Shown in pieces: positions 16,998 to 26,103 of a stretch of DNA of 64,000 nt. Location: positions 1 to 64,000 of the forward strand of contig NZ_JMIR01000011.1 of NCBI RefSeq assembly GCF_000714935.1, written 5' to 3'. The notes beneath the pieces are model-generated. The model ran no database searches. It was not told the origin of the DNA and was given only the letters and a program-made list of their open reading frames with translations. Source of the DNA: Tumebacillus flagellatus. GTDB taxonomy: Bacteria > Bacillota > Bacilli > Tumebacillales > Tumebacillaceae. Each line of letters opens with the position of its first letter. Position 1 is the stretch's first letter. The translations under genes were made by a program, and so were the position numbers.

Positions 16998-18953
16998 ATG
17001 GCGAGAGGAACGGGGATCTTGGCTGTATCCGCGTTGACGTTTTCACTTGTGTTTCCGAGTGGCAGTTGGGCGGCTGACAACAATCCTGTGATGGACAGCG
17101 TCGAGCATGCACTGGTCGTTACGGTGGACCGCAACGGGTCCGACTACACGTACAACGTGATTGCAAACGGCAAGGCGGAACAATTCTACACGAACAACAA
17201 ATCGTTCGTGGCCGAACCGGGGGAGTTCGTGTCTTTCAAAGCGAAAGGCTCTCGGATCGTAGACTTCCGCGGGAATGTGGAGGTCGCACCGTACTACCAT
17301 GAGAAGATCATGGCGAAAAACACCTCGGCGCGCACGCTGGATTTGGAATTGCACGGCAATCTGCAACTTTCCAATTCGTACTCGGTATTTCGCGTAGAGA
17401 ACGGGACGCTTGCGCCGCAATCGTTCCAAGACATTTCGGTCGGCGCAGAGAATGTAAGCGTATACTATGACGGCGCGGGACAAGGGAACATCGTGCTGCT
17501 GGAAGGCAAGACGCCGGTGAACACGATGCGCGTCGGGATCAACAACAACGGCTTTGCGTCGCTGGATCACACGCGTTTGGACTTCGCCTCGGCGGGCGGT
17601 CTGAAAGTCGTGGACAAAAAAGGCAACTGGAGCACCGACATCGCAGCCGGAATGAACGTGGCGCTGGTGCCGGGCGCGGACGGCACGCATGTCTCGGCAA
17701 ACGGACAAGACCTGTATGCGACCAACAACCGACTCTATGTGTACCCGGCTTCGAGCAGCGTACCGGTGCAGATCCTGACATTTAAGCGCGCCTACGGGTA
17801 TCCCGCCTACCGCGGGGATTTTGAAATCACTCCGTCCGCGACGGCGGGCAAACTGCAACTGATCAACGAAGTGCAATTGGAAGACTACCTGCGCCAAGTG
17901 GTGCCGTCTGAAATGCCGGCTTCGTTTGGCCTGGAAGCGCTGAAAGCGCAAAGCGTGGCGGCGCGCACCTACGCGCTCGGCGATTACGAAAGCAGCCGGT
18001 ATGCGGCAAAGGGATTCCATGTCGACGACTCGACACTCAGCCAAGTGTACAACAACAGCGCGGAGAACGACCTGACTTCGCAAGCGGTGGAAGAAACCAA
18101 AGGCTTGATCATGAAGAGCGGAGACGCGCTGGTGGACGCCCGCTACTACTCGACGTCCGGCGGCTACGGCGCGGCGAAGCATGAAGTCTGGGCGGACGGC
18201 GACGGCGCGTTCCCGGGCACGCCGCTTCCGTACTTGAACGCGAAAAGCTACGTGTACGACCCGGCGCAACCGGGCCAACTGCTCAACCTCAACACGCAGG
18301 ATGAAGCGGCGCTGGGCGCGTTCTACAAAGACTTGTCCTTGACGGGCTATGATTCCGAATCGTACTACTTCCGCTGGAAAGTCGGGTTCTCGGCAACGGA
18401 GTTGCAGAACACGATCGACAGCAACCTCTCGGATCGCTACAAAGCCGACCCGACGGCGATCTTGACGCTGGATGCGAACGGCAACTTCGTCTCCAAGCCG
18501 ATTCCGGCGGGCGGGGTTGGCCAAGTGAGCAATTTGTACGTCTCGAAGCGTGGCAGCGGCGGCAACATGATGGAACTGGTGATCGTCGGCAGCACGGGCA
18601 CGTACAAGATCGAGAAGGAATACAACATCCGCTTCACGATTCGCCCGAACAAAGCGTACACCGGCGGTGCAGACGTGTCGTTGCAACGCGCAAAGGGCGG
18701 CTCCACGGCGTATGACCCGGCGTATGTTTTGAAAAACTACACGATCCTCCCGTCGGCGTTTGCGACGTTTGACATCAACCGCGACGCGAACGGCAACTTG
18801 ATCTCCGTCACGTTCTACGGCGGCGGCAACGGTCACGGCGTCGGCATGAGTCAGTACGGGGCTTCGAGCCTCGGCGCGCAAGGCTGGTCGTATGATCAGA
18901 TTTTGAACGCGTACTACGCGGGGATGTCGTTGGTGAACGCGTACCAGATGTAA
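16998..18953 (+). CDS. Secreted SpoIID/LytB-domain protein
   Basis: A 651-residue exported protein. A signal peptide covers about residues 1-27 (ending SWAAD). The first half is an unrecognised beta-rich region. A SpoIID/LytB domain follows from about residue 255: LEDYLRQVVPSEMPASFGLE holds the conserved SEMP Glu that is catalytic in SpoIID, then EALKAQSVAARTYA, YYSTSGGY, and near the end GHGVGMSQYGAS. SpoIID itself is a lytic transglycosylase that leaves 1,6-anhydroMurNAc ends during engulfment. Here the length, signal peptide and dre operator suggest a vegetative enzyme linked to wall salvage rather than the sporulation protein. GGGAGGGG precedes the ATG. Confidence 0.85.
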   Translation: MARGTGILAVSALTFSLVFPSGSWAADNNPVMDSVEHALVVTVDRNGSDYTYNVIANGKAEQFYTNNKSFVAEPGEFVSFKAKGSRIVDFRGNVEVAPYYHEKIMAKNTSARTLDLELHGNLQLSNSYSVFRVENGTLAPQSFQDISVGAENVSVYYDGAGQGNIVLLEGKTPVNTMRVGINNNGFASLDHTRLDFASAGGLKVVDKKGNWSTDIAAGMNVALVPGADGTHVSANGQDLYATNNRLYVYPASSSVPVQILTFKRAYGYPAYRGDFEITPSATAGKLQLINEVQLEDYLRQVVPSEMPASFGLEALKAQSVAARTYALGDYESSRYAAKGFHVDDSTLSQVYNNSAENDLTSQAVEETKGLIMKSGDALVDARYYSTSGGYGAAKHEVWADGDGAFPGTPLPYLNAKSYVYDPAQPGQLLNLNTQDEAALGAFYKDLSLTGYDSESYYFRWKVGFSATELQNTIDSNLSDRYKADPTAILTLDANGNFVSKPIPAGGVGQVSNLYVSKRGSGGNMMELVIVGSTGTYKIEKEYNIRFTIRPNKAYTGGADVSLQRAKGGSTAYDPAYVLKNYTILPSAFATFDINRDANGNLISVTFYGGGNGHGVGMSQYGASSLGAQGWSYDQILNAYYAGMSLVNAYQM

Positions 18954-18990
18954 CTCCCGCAGGTTGCGTGCAACGTCGAATGCGATTTTG

Positions 18991-19020
18991 AAAAGTCGGC
19001 TCCTCGCGAGTCGGCTTTTT
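18991..19020 (+). terminator. Terminator with G-U pairs after the SpoIID-like gene
   Basis: AAAAGTCGGCT and AGTCGGCTTTT look like a direct repeat in DNA but pair over 11 positions in RNA if two G-U pairs are allowed, with a 7-base loop and trailing T residues. Confidence 0.65.
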
Positions 19021-19096
19021 CTCGTTTTTTGCGGAGAGGAATTTCAATGCTTCCGTTGAAAAAAGGAAATGGGCACCACAAGAGGAGGGGAATGGA

Positions 19097-20623
19097 ATGA
19101 AATCGGCAAGGGGACTTGGGGCGGGAGTTCTTGCGTTGGCGGGGTTGGCGGGACTGGTTGTTTTGGCTGGAAGCACAGGTTGCTCCGACGGAGCGCAAAC
19201 GCCGTTGGCAGTTGCTCCATCCACAACGCCGTCCGCAACCGAGGCGTCAAAAATTTCGCCCTCGTTCGCCGTGCGCGGCGTGATCGAGGGCTTTTACGGA
19301 AAGCCGTGGACGCAAGAACAGCGCCTGGACATGCTCTCGTTCCTCGGCAAGCACCGCTACAACACCTACGTCTACGCCCCCAAGGACGATCCTTACCAAC
19401 GCCTGCGTTGGGGTGATCTCTATCCGGAGGCGGAAGCGTCTCGGATGCAAACGCTTGTGAGCCAAGCCAAGGCGGACGGAGTGACGTTCGTCTATTCCGT
19501 CTCGCCGGGGCTGCCGGCACCCTTGCCGGGGGAGCAGACCACGCCGGAGATGGTAAAAGCCGCGATCACCTGCTCGTCGCAAGCAGACCGTGACAAATTG
19601 GCGGCAAAAGTCGAGCAGTTGCGCGCGATGGGCGTGCATACGGTCTTGCTCTCGTTTGACGATGTGCAAGACCAACTGCAAGCGGCAGATCAGAGCGCAT
19701 ACGGCGGCGACTTGGCGAAGGCGCACGCGGAACTCGCCAATTGGTTGCTGCAGACGGAACAATCACGCGACCCCGAGTTCAAGCTGTGGTTTGCGCCGAC
19801 GACGTACTGCGGTTTGAAAGACAACCCGTACTGGCAGACGCTGCGCACCGCCCTCCACGAGCAAGTGCAAGTGATCTGGACGGGGGAGAAAATTCTCTCG
19901 CCGCGCATCACCTCGTCGCAAGCCGACGAAGCCGCCCGCCTGTTGGGACGCAAACCGCTGGTCTGGGACAACTTTCCCGTGAACGATTTCACCTACTCGA
20001 TTCAGAAAAAACCGCAACTCTTCCTCGGGCCGCTCGAAGGCCGCGACGCCGACCTCAACTCTCACACCGCAGGATGGCTCGCCAACCCGATGCTGCAGCC
20101 GGAAGCGTCCAAGATCGCCCTCGCCACCATTGGCGACTACCTCGATCACCCGGCGTCCTACAACCCGGAGGCCGCTTGGCAGCAGGCGATCCAAGCTCTG
20201 CCCGGCGTTTCCGATCCGCAACCGCTTCGGACGTTCGCCGCCTACGCCCGCAAGAGCCCGGTACACAGCGAGAGCAACCCCGACTTTGGAAAAAAAGTCG
20301 AGGCTTATCGAGCGAACGGCACCGATTCCGCCGCCGTTTCTGCTTTGCGTACAGAACTGGAAACCCTGCGCGATCTTCCGAAAAACGTGCACGCCACCGT
20401 CAACAACCCGGAGTTGCTGGCGGAGATCGACCCGTGGCTGAACAAGCTTTCCGCAGAAGGAGAGGCGGCACTGCTCGCGCTCGACCTCGCGCAAACCGCG
20501 CCGAACGATCCCAATCGGGCGGGACTGCGCCAACAAGTGTCCGCAAAACTGAGCGCACTGGAATCTGATCCGCTCACCATCGCGCCGGACGTGCAAGACT
20601 TCGCGAAAACTCTCGAAAAATAA
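19097..20623 (+). CDS. GH84-type beta-N-acetylglucosaminidase lipoprotein
   Basis: A 508-residue lipoprotein: the signal peptide ends in LAGSTGC (Cys about residue 29), followed by a Ser/Thr/Pro tether. The catalytic domain starts at FAVRGVIEGFYGKPWTQEQR, the hallmark of GH84 (NagJ/O-GlcNAcase family), and VLLSFDDVQDQL supplies the paired Asp residues used in substrate-assisted catalysis. LWFAPTTYCG, VIWTGEKILS and LVWDNFPVND are further family blocks. It should release GlcNAc from glycans outside the membrane. It precedes the GntR regulator and amino-sugar genes, so wall or chitin-derived GlcNAc is the likely target. Confidence 0.88.
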   Translation: MKSARGLGAGVLALAGLAGLVVLAGSTGCSDGAQTPLAVAPSTTPSATEASKISPSFAVRGVIEGFYGKPWTQEQRLDMLSFLGKHRYNTYVYAPKDDPYQRLRWGDLYPEAEASRMQTLVSQAKADGVTFVYSVSPGLPAPLPGEQTTPEMVKAAITCSSQADRDKLAAKVEQLRAMGVHTVLLSFDDVQDQLQAADQSAYGGDLAKAHAELANWLLQTEQSRDPEFKLWFAPTTYCGLKDNPYWQTLRTALHEQVQVIWTGEKILSPRITSSQADEAARLLGRKPLVWDNFPVNDFTYSIQKKPQLFLGPLEGRDADLNSHTAGWLANPMLQPEASKIALATIGDYLDHPASYNPEAAWQQAIQALPGVSDPQPLRTFAAYARKSPVHSESNPDFGKKVEAYRANGTDSAAVSALRTELETLRDLPKNVHATVNNPELLAEIDPWLNKLSAEGEAALLALDLAQTAPNDPNRAGLRQQVSAKLSALESDPLTIAPDVQDFAKTLEK

Positions 20624-20663
20624 ACTTGCACAGGAGGATATAGAGTGGAAAGTCAGAATATAT

Positions 20664-20679
20664 AGTGGTATAGACCTCT
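20664..20679 (+). promoter_or_regulatory. DasR/NagR-type operator (dre site) upstream of the GntR gene
   Basis: AGTGGTATAGACCTCT matches the dre consensus AGTGGTCTAGACCACT closely and shares GTGGTATAGACC with the site at 16943. It lies 19 bases before the regulator gene and should give autoregulation of the salvage operon. Confidence 0.78.
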
Positions 20680-20697
20680 ATAACTTAGGTGAAGCAG

Positions 20698-21429
20698 ATG
20701 CTGAACAAAAACATCCCGATACCGCTCTACTACCAATTGAAGGAAAAATTATCAAACGCCATTCTGCAAGGCGAATTGCAACCGGGCGCTTTGTTGCCGT
20801 CTGAGCGTGAACTTTCCGACCACTATGCCATTTCCCGCATGACCGTGCGCCAAGCGCTGGGGGAGATGGTCAAGGAAGGGTTGCTCGTCCGCGAGCAGGG
20901 CAAGGGTACGTTTGTCGCGGAGCCGAAATTCAACCAAGGGCTGCTCAAGCTGACGTCGTTCAGCGAAGACATGCGCAACCGCGGCTTGAAGCCGGATTCT
21001 CGCATCCTCTCGGTCACGGTGCAGGAAGCGACTCCTGCCGTCGCGGCGGAGCTGCGAATCGGCGCGGAGATGAATCGGCAATTGATTGTTTTCGAGCGCG
21101 TTCGTCTCGCAGACAACAAACCGATGGCGTACGAAACTTCGCATCTGCCTTTGCATCGCTTCCCGGAGTTGGAGAATGAAACTTTGCACTCCACATCCCT
21201 CTACAAGCTGTTGGAAGAGAAGTACGGCCTCGTCATTCGGTATGCGCGGCAGGCGATTGAAGTCGGGCTGTCCCGACCGACGGAATCGGACATCCTCGGC
21301 ATTCCGTCCGGATCGGCCGTATTGCTGATCGAGCGAACCACGTTCGACGCAGACGACGAGCCGATCGAATACGTCAAGTCGGTGTACCGAGGCGACCGTT
21401 ACAAGCTCTACGCCGAGCTGTACCGCTAG
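20698..21429 (+). CDS. nagR: GntR/HutC-family regulator, NagR/DasR type
   Basis: A 243-residue repressor. Residues 1-75 are a GntR winged helix (IPLYYQLKEKLSNAILQGEL, LPSERELSDHYAISRMTVRQ). The rest is a UTRA effector domain with FSEDMRNRGLKPDSRIL and SLYKLLEEKYGL, as in NagR (YvoA) and DasR, whose effectors are GlcN-6-P or GlcNAc-6-P. AGGTGA precedes the ATG by five bases. It heads the amino-sugar operon and has a dre site in its own leader. Symbol given by family and context. Confidence 0.85.
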   Translation: MLNKNIPIPLYYQLKEKLSNAILQGELQPGALLPSERELSDHYAISRMTVRQALGEMVKEGLLVREQGKGTFVAEPKFNQGLLKLTSFSEDMRNRGLKPDSRILSVTVQEATPAVAAELRIGAEMNRQLIVFERVRLADNKPMAYETSHLPLHRFPELENETLHSTSLYKLLEEKYGLVIRYARQAIEVGLSRPTESDILGIPSGSAVLLIERTTFDADDEPIEYVKSVYRGDRYKLYAELYR

Positions 21430-21441
21430 GAGGTGGGCCGA

Positions 21442-22356
21442 ATGCGCATCTTGATCGGCATTGACGGCGGCGGGACGAAGACCCGAACGCTCGCCGTCAC
21501 CCAAGACGGCACGATTCTTGCCGACCTGACCACGGCCGGTTCGAACATCAACCATCACGGCTGGGCCGGGGTGGAGGAGTCGCTTTTTGCCCTGTTTGAG
21601 CAAGTGCGAACACATGTTCCGTCTTACGCGAATGTCGCATCGCTTTGTCTCGGATTCGCCGGGATCGACCGCGAACCGGATCGCGTGCGCATGGAGCAAT
21701 GGACGGCGGCGCAATGGCCCGGCGCTCAGGTGTCGGTCGTCCATGACGCCCGTATCGCGCTGGAAGCCGGGTTGCCTCCGGATGCCCAGAATCGCGCCGG
21801 CATCGTGCTGATCGCCGGAACGGGCTCTGTCGCGTACGGCCGCAACGCAGCAGGACTTGAAGCCCGCGTTGGAGGTTGGGGGTATCTGTTGGGAGACGAA
21901 GGCAGCGGATACGATCTCGGACGCCGGGCGATCACCGCCGTTTTGCGGGCGTATGACGGGCGCGACCCGCAGACGCTGCTGTCTACACTCGTCCTGAGCG
22001 CGTACGGCGTGCAGGAGCCGACGGAGCTGTTGCCGATCGTCTACGGGGAATCGACCTCTCGCGGACAAGTGGCGAAATTGGCGCGCTTGGTGATCGAAGC
22101 GGCGGCTGCCGGAGATTCGGTGGCGCAAGGCTTGCTCGACTCCGGAGCCGGGGAACTTGCGGCGCTCGTCGTCGCACTTTTGAAAAAAATGAACTTTACC
22201 GCCCGGCACGTGCCCGTCGTGTTGGCAGGGGGACTTTTTTCAACGGGCAGTCCGTTGATCGAACTGCTTGCGTCCCGCTTGCCGGATTCGGTGGAACTGC
22301 GGCCGGGGCAGCCTCCCGTGTTCGGCGCTTTGCGCTTGGCGCGGGAGGGTCGATAG
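21442..22356 (+). CDS. BadF/BadG-type amino-sugar kinase (GlcNAc/MurNAc kinase)
   Basis: A 304-residue ASKHA kinase. The phosphate-1 motif GIDGGGTKTRTLAV opens it; IAGTGSVAYGRN and GGWGYLLGDEGSGYDLGR are the family's phosphate-2 and connecting motifs. The closest known functions are N-acetylglucosamine kinase and MurK of Clostridium, which phosphorylates both MurNAc and GlcNAc. Lying directly before murQ, with an ABC importer rather than a PTS in the operon, it probably makes MurNAc-6-P and GlcNAc-6-P from unphosphorylated sugars. GGAGGTG precedes the ATG; 12 bases separate it from the regulator. Confidence 0.85.
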   Translation: MRILIGIDGGGTKTRTLAVTQDGTILADLTTAGSNINHHGWAGVEESLFALFEQVRTHVPSYANVASLCLGFAGIDREPDRVRMEQWTAAQWPGAQVSVVHDARIALEAGLPPDAQNRAGIVLIAGTGSVAYGRNAAGLEARVGGWGYLLGDEGSGYDLGRRAITAVLRAYDGRDPQTLLSTLVLSAYGVQEPTELLPIVYGESTSRGQVAKLARLVIEAAAAGDSVAQGLLDSGAGELAALVVALLKKMNFTARHVPVVLAGGLFSTGSPLIELLASRLPDSVELRPGQPPVFGALRLAREGR

Positions 22357-22378
22357 AAGGAAAGGAGTGTCTTGCAGC

Positions 22379-23293
22379 GTGGAATCGATCGCAAAATTAG
22401 CTACAGAACAAACCAACGCGCAGTCGGACACCTTGGATCAAATGAATGCGCTGGAAATTGTCATGTTGATGAACCGCGAAGACCGTACGGTTGCGGAGTC
22501 GGTCGAAGCTGCTCTCCCGCGCATCGCCGAGGCGGTCGATCGAATCGTGGAACGGCTTCGTCGCGGAGGGCGCTTGCTCTACATAGGGGCCGGCACCAGC
22601 GGGCGTCTCGGCGTGCTGGACGCTTCGGAGTGCCCGCCGACATTCGGCATTGAATCGGACGTGGTCGTCGGCTTGGTGGCGGGCGGCATGGACGCGGTGG
22701 TCGAAGCGCGCGAGGGCGCGGAGGACGACGCCGACGCCGGGGCGTATGACCTGCGAAAGCAGGGCTTGAGCGCGGACGACATCGTGGTCGGACTCAGTGC
22801 CAGCGGGCGTACCCCGTATGTGGCGGGAGCTCTGACTTGCGCGAAAGACGCAGGGGCGGGCACGATTGCGTTGTCGTGCAACTCCGACGCGGAGATCTCC
22901 AAGCTCGCCGACGTGGCGATTGAAGTGCCGACCGGCCCGGAAGTGTTGATGGGCTCCACCCGTCTGAAAGCGGGCACCGCGCAGAAGATGATCTTGAACA
23001 TGCTGAGCACCGCCGTGATGGTGCGGCTGGGCAAAGCGTACGGCAACTTGATGATCGACGTGAAGCCGACGAACGTGAAGTTGGTCGACCGCGCCTGCCG
23101 GATGTTGATGAACGCAACCGGAGTGGATCATGAGACCGCCGAAACTGCTTTGCAAGCGGCGGGACGCCGCGCCAAGGTCGCGCTGGTGATGCTGAAGACG
23201 GAAAGCACTGTCGAGGAAGCGGAGCGCCGCTTGGAAGCGGCCAACGGATTCGCCCGCCTCGCCATCGAAGGGGGAGAGCCTCATGGCGCTTGA
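22379..23293 (+). CDS. murQ: N-acetylmuramic acid 6-phosphate etherase
   Basis: A 304-residue SIS-domain enzyme that splits the lactyl ether of MurNAc-6-P to give GlcNAc-6-P and D-lactate. Diagnostic stretches are YIGAGTSGRLGVLDASECPP, GLVAGG, GLSASGRTPYV and the VKPTNVKL block. The GTG at 22379 gives the best alignment with known MurQ N termini; a GTG at 22367 is possible. The gene overlaps nagZ by 11 bases, so the two are translationally coupled. Confidence 0.93.
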   Translation: MESIAKLATEQTNAQSDTLDQMNALEIVMLMNREDRTVAESVEAALPRIAEAVDRIVERLRRGGRLLYIGAGTSGRLGVLDASECPPTFGIESDVVVGLVAGGMDAVVEAREGAEDDADAGAYDLRKQGLSADDIVVGLSASGRTPYVAGALTCAKDAGAGTIALSCNSDAEISKLADVAIEVPTGPEVLMGSTRLKAGTAQKMILNMLSTAVMVRLGKAYGNLMIDVKPTNVKLVDRACRMLMNATGVDHETAETALQAAGRRAKVALVMLKTESTVEEAERRLEAANGFARLAIEGGEPHGA

Positions 23294-24914
23294 GCTTGCA
23301 ACGCTTCGTCTGGAGCAACAGATCGGCCAGACGATGATGTTCGGCTTTCACGGAACCGAGCCGTCGCCGGAGATTGAGCGGCTGATTCGCGAACACCACA
23401 TCGGCGGCGTGATCCTTTTCGCCCGCAACGTAGGCAACCCGCAAGATGTGCTGGAACTCAATACCCGGTTGCAAAAAATCGCGTACGACGCAGGGCACGC
23501 ACATCCGCTCTTGATCTCCGTGGACCAAGAGAACGGCATCGTGCGCCGCCTCGGGGCGGGCACGACGCTGTTTCCCGGCAACATGGCGCTGGGAGCGGCG
23601 AGCCGTCCGGAGTGGGTGCGCGACGTGGCGGAAGCGACAGGACGGGAACTGCGGGCGCTCGGCTTCAACTTCAACCTCGCTCCCGTGCTCGACGTCAACA
23701 ACAACCCGCGCAATCCGGTGATCGGGGTGCGCGCCTACGGGGAAGACCCGGAGCGCGTCGGCGAATACGGAGTGGAAGCGATTCGAGGGTTGCAAGCGGC
23801 CGGACTGGCAGCTTGCGGGAAACACTTCCCCGGCCACGGCGATACGTCGCTGGATTCGCACCTCACCCTGCCGCTGATCCCGCATGATCGGGCAAGGCTT
23901 GTAGCCGTCGAGTTGCCTCCGTTCGTGAAAGCGATTACAGCCGGCGTTGATGCGATCATGATCGCGCATGTGGTGTTTCCGGAAATCGAGCCGGACGGCA
24001 CGCCGGCGACGCTGTCGCATCGCGTGATCACCGGACTGCTGCGCGAGGAGTTGGGCTTTGACGGCGTGATCACGACCGATTGCATGGAGATGCACGCCAT
24101 CGCGCATACGATCGGCACGGTGGAAGGCACGTACCGCGCCTTTCTTGCAGGCGTCGACCTCTCGTTTATCTCGCACACGCACGATTGGCAAGAGGGGGCG
24201 GTCGCCCGGTTTCTGCGCGGCGTCGAAGAAGGCGAGTTGACGACGGAGCGTCTGGAAGCGTCTGTGCGCCGGGTGCTCGCGTTGAAGGAGAAGTACACCA
24301 ACTGGGCGGACTGGTTGCCCCGTTTCGAGCTCTTGGAGCGGGGCGAGTTGACGGTCGATCCGGTTGTCGGCTCCGTTGAACACCGCCAACTGGCTCGCAC
24401 CGTGTACGAGTCGGCGGTCACGCTGACCTCTCTTCGCCCCGGTGCTTTGCCGCTCGCGTTGAACGCGGAAGACCGCGTCGCCGTCGTGTACTTGCGCAAC
24501 GTCTCGCTCTCGCCGGTCGAAGATGAGCGCTACCTCCTCAACCCGCTCGCCGCCGCCGTCGAGCGCCAGCACCCGAACGTGGTGCGCTTGGAGCTCTCCA
24601 ACCCGCCGACGGCGGAAGAGATCGCCGAAGCGGTCAAAGCCGCGGCAGACTGTCAGGCAGTCGTGATTGGGACGCTGAACGCCCATCTCGCCGAAGGGCA
24701 GATGGAACTCTTGCGCCACATGCGGAGCTTGCCGATCCCGCGCTTGGTCGTCTCGATGCGCACGCCGTATGACATGACGGTTTGCGAGGGCTTTGACGCT
24801 CACGTGGCGGTGTATGAATTTACGCCGGAGGGCATCGACGTGGCGGCGGAGGCGCTTTTTGGCAAACGCAAACTGGTCGGTCGACTGCCGATCACGCTGG
24901 AGGTCGCGCGATGA
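23283..24914 (+). CDS. nagZ: Family 3 beta-N-acetylhexosaminidase, NagZ
   Basis: A 543-residue GH3 enzyme. The N-terminal barrel contains GVILFARNVGNP, LISVDQENGIVRRL, and the NagZ signature CGKHFPGHGDTSLDSH whose His acts as general acid/base with its Asp partner; VITTDCMEMHAI carries the nucleophile Asp. A C-terminal GH3_C-like domain follows, unlike the short enteric NagZ. There is no signal peptide, so it should act in the cytosol, releasing GlcNAc from imported GlcNAc-(anhydro)MurNAc units. B. subtilis NagZ is instead exported. It overlaps murQ and anmK. Confidence 0.92.
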   Translation: MALELATLRLEQQIGQTMMFGFHGTEPSPEIERLIREHHIGGVILFARNVGNPQDVLELNTRLQKIAYDAGHAHPLLISVDQENGIVRRLGAGTTLFPGNMALGAASRPEWVRDVAEATGRELRALGFNFNLAPVLDVNNNPRNPVIGVRAYGEDPERVGEYGVEAIRGLQAAGLAACGKHFPGHGDTSLDSHLTLPLIPHDRARLVAVELPPFVKAITAGVDAIMIAHVVFPEIEPDGTPATLSHRVITGLLREELGFDGVITTDCMEMHAIAHTIGTVEGTYRAFLAGVDLSFISHTHDWQEGAVARFLRGVEEGELTTERLEASVRRVLALKEKYTNWADWLPRFELLERGELTVDPVVGSVEHRQLARTVYESAVTLTSLRPGALPLALNAEDRVAVVYLRNVSLSPVEDERYLLNPLAAAVERQHPNVVRLELSNPPTAEEIAEAVKAAADCQAVVIGTLNAHLAEGQMELLRHMRSLPIPRLVVSMRTPYDMTVCEGFDAHVAVYEFTPEGIDVAAEALFGKRKLVGRLPITLEVAR

Positions 24915-26071
24915 TCAGATGCATGGGGCTGATGTCCGGCACGTCTGTTGACGGCGTGGATGTGGCGATTACGACGATCTCCGGAGAACCGCCGCACGTG
25001 TCTGTGCGTCTCGACCATTTCGAGACGGTGCCGTTTTCCGACGAAGTGCGTACCCGCATCTTCCGCTTGTTTAAGCCCGACGTGACGGCAGCGGAAGTGT
25101 CGCAGATGAATTTCTTGCTGGGGCACGTGTTTGCCGATGCTGCGTTGCAAGCCGCGAAGTCGGCGGGAGTAGACATAACAAACATTATGTTCATCGCATC
25201 ACACGGACAGACCGTTTATCACCATCCGGTTCCGGAGGAGATCGCGGGATATTCCGTGACCTCGACTCTCCAAATCGGTGAGGCCTCCGTGATCGCGGAA
25301 AAAACCGGCCGACCCGTCGCGGCGGATTTCCGCGTGCGCGACATGGCGGCTGGCGGGCAGGGAGCACCGCTCGTGCCGTTTGTCGACGCGCTGCTGTTCG
25401 CTCATCCCGATCGCGGGCGCATCCTCGCGAACATCGGCGGCATCGCCAACTTGACCGTCTTGCCGCGGGGAGCATCGTCCGAACAGTCTGTCGCTTTCGA
25501 CACCGGGCCCGGCAACATGATCGTGGACGGGTTGGTCAGCCGCTTTACGGAAGGCCGCCTGCGCTATGACCGAGACGGCCGGATGGCGCGTCAGGGTCAA
25601 GTGCTGGAAAACTACTTGGCTTCGTGGCTTCAGATGCCGTACTTCAGCCTGCAGCCTCCGAAGTCGACTGGACGAGAACTGTTCGGCGAGCAGATGGTCG
25701 AACGCTGGTGGCAAGATGCCCTGGCTCTCGGGTCTCGCGCCGAAGACGTGATCGCCACGGCGACCGAGTTCACGGTGCGCACGTTTGCGGGTGCCATCCG
25801 CGATTTCATCTTGCCGCACCACGCGATCGACGAGCTGATCGTGGGCGGCGGCGGTTCCTACAACCCGGCGATGCTCGACGGCCTGCGCCGCGAGTTGCCG
25901 CAACTCACGATCTTGACGCAAATGGAAGCCACCGGCATCCCCAGCGACGCCAAGGAAGCGGTCGCGTTTGCCGTGCTTGGTTATGAGACGTACCATCGCA
26001 GACCCGGAAATCTGCCGTCTGCCACCGGAGCGAAACGCCCGGTCGTGCTCGGCAAGATCACGTGGGACTGA
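24911..26071 (+). CDS. anmK: Anhydro-N-acetylmuramic acid kinase
   Basis: A 386-residue kinase that hydrates and phosphorylates 1,6-anhydroMurNAc to MurNAc-6-P. It begins with the family signature MGLMSGTSVDGVDVAI, and shows ASHGQTVYHHP, NIGGIANLTVLP, FDTGPGNMIVDGL and LIVGGGGSYNPAM. It starts inside the nagZ stop (ATGA overlap). Its presence implies that anhydro sugars, the products of lytic transglycosylases, enter this pathway. Confidence 0.94.
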   Translation: MIRCMGLMSGTSVDGVDVAITTISGEPPHVSVRLDHFETVPFSDEVRTRIFRLFKPDVTAAEVSQMNFLLGHVFADAALQAAKSAGVDITNIMFIASHGQTVYHHPVPEEIAGYSVTSTLQIGEASVIAEKTGRPVAADFRVRDMAAGGQGAPLVPFVDALLFAHPDRGRILANIGGIANLTVLPRGASSEQSVAFDTGPGNMIVDGLVSRFTEGRLRYDRDGRMARQGQVLENYLASWLQMPYFSLQPPKSTGRELFGEQMVERWWQDALALGSRAEDVIATATEFTVRTFAGAIRDFILPHHAIDELIVGGGGSYNPAMLDGLRRELPQLTILTQMEATGIPSDAKEAVAFAVLGYETYHRRPGNLPSATGAKRPVVLGKITWD

Positions 26072-26103
26072 AACCATACCGACTCCAAGGAGGAAGTTCA
26101 AAC

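Noticed and set aside
22794-24803. 669-codon frame opposite murQ and nagZ
   Set aside because: Antisense shadow in a GC-rich region; composition is Arg/His-rich nonsense.
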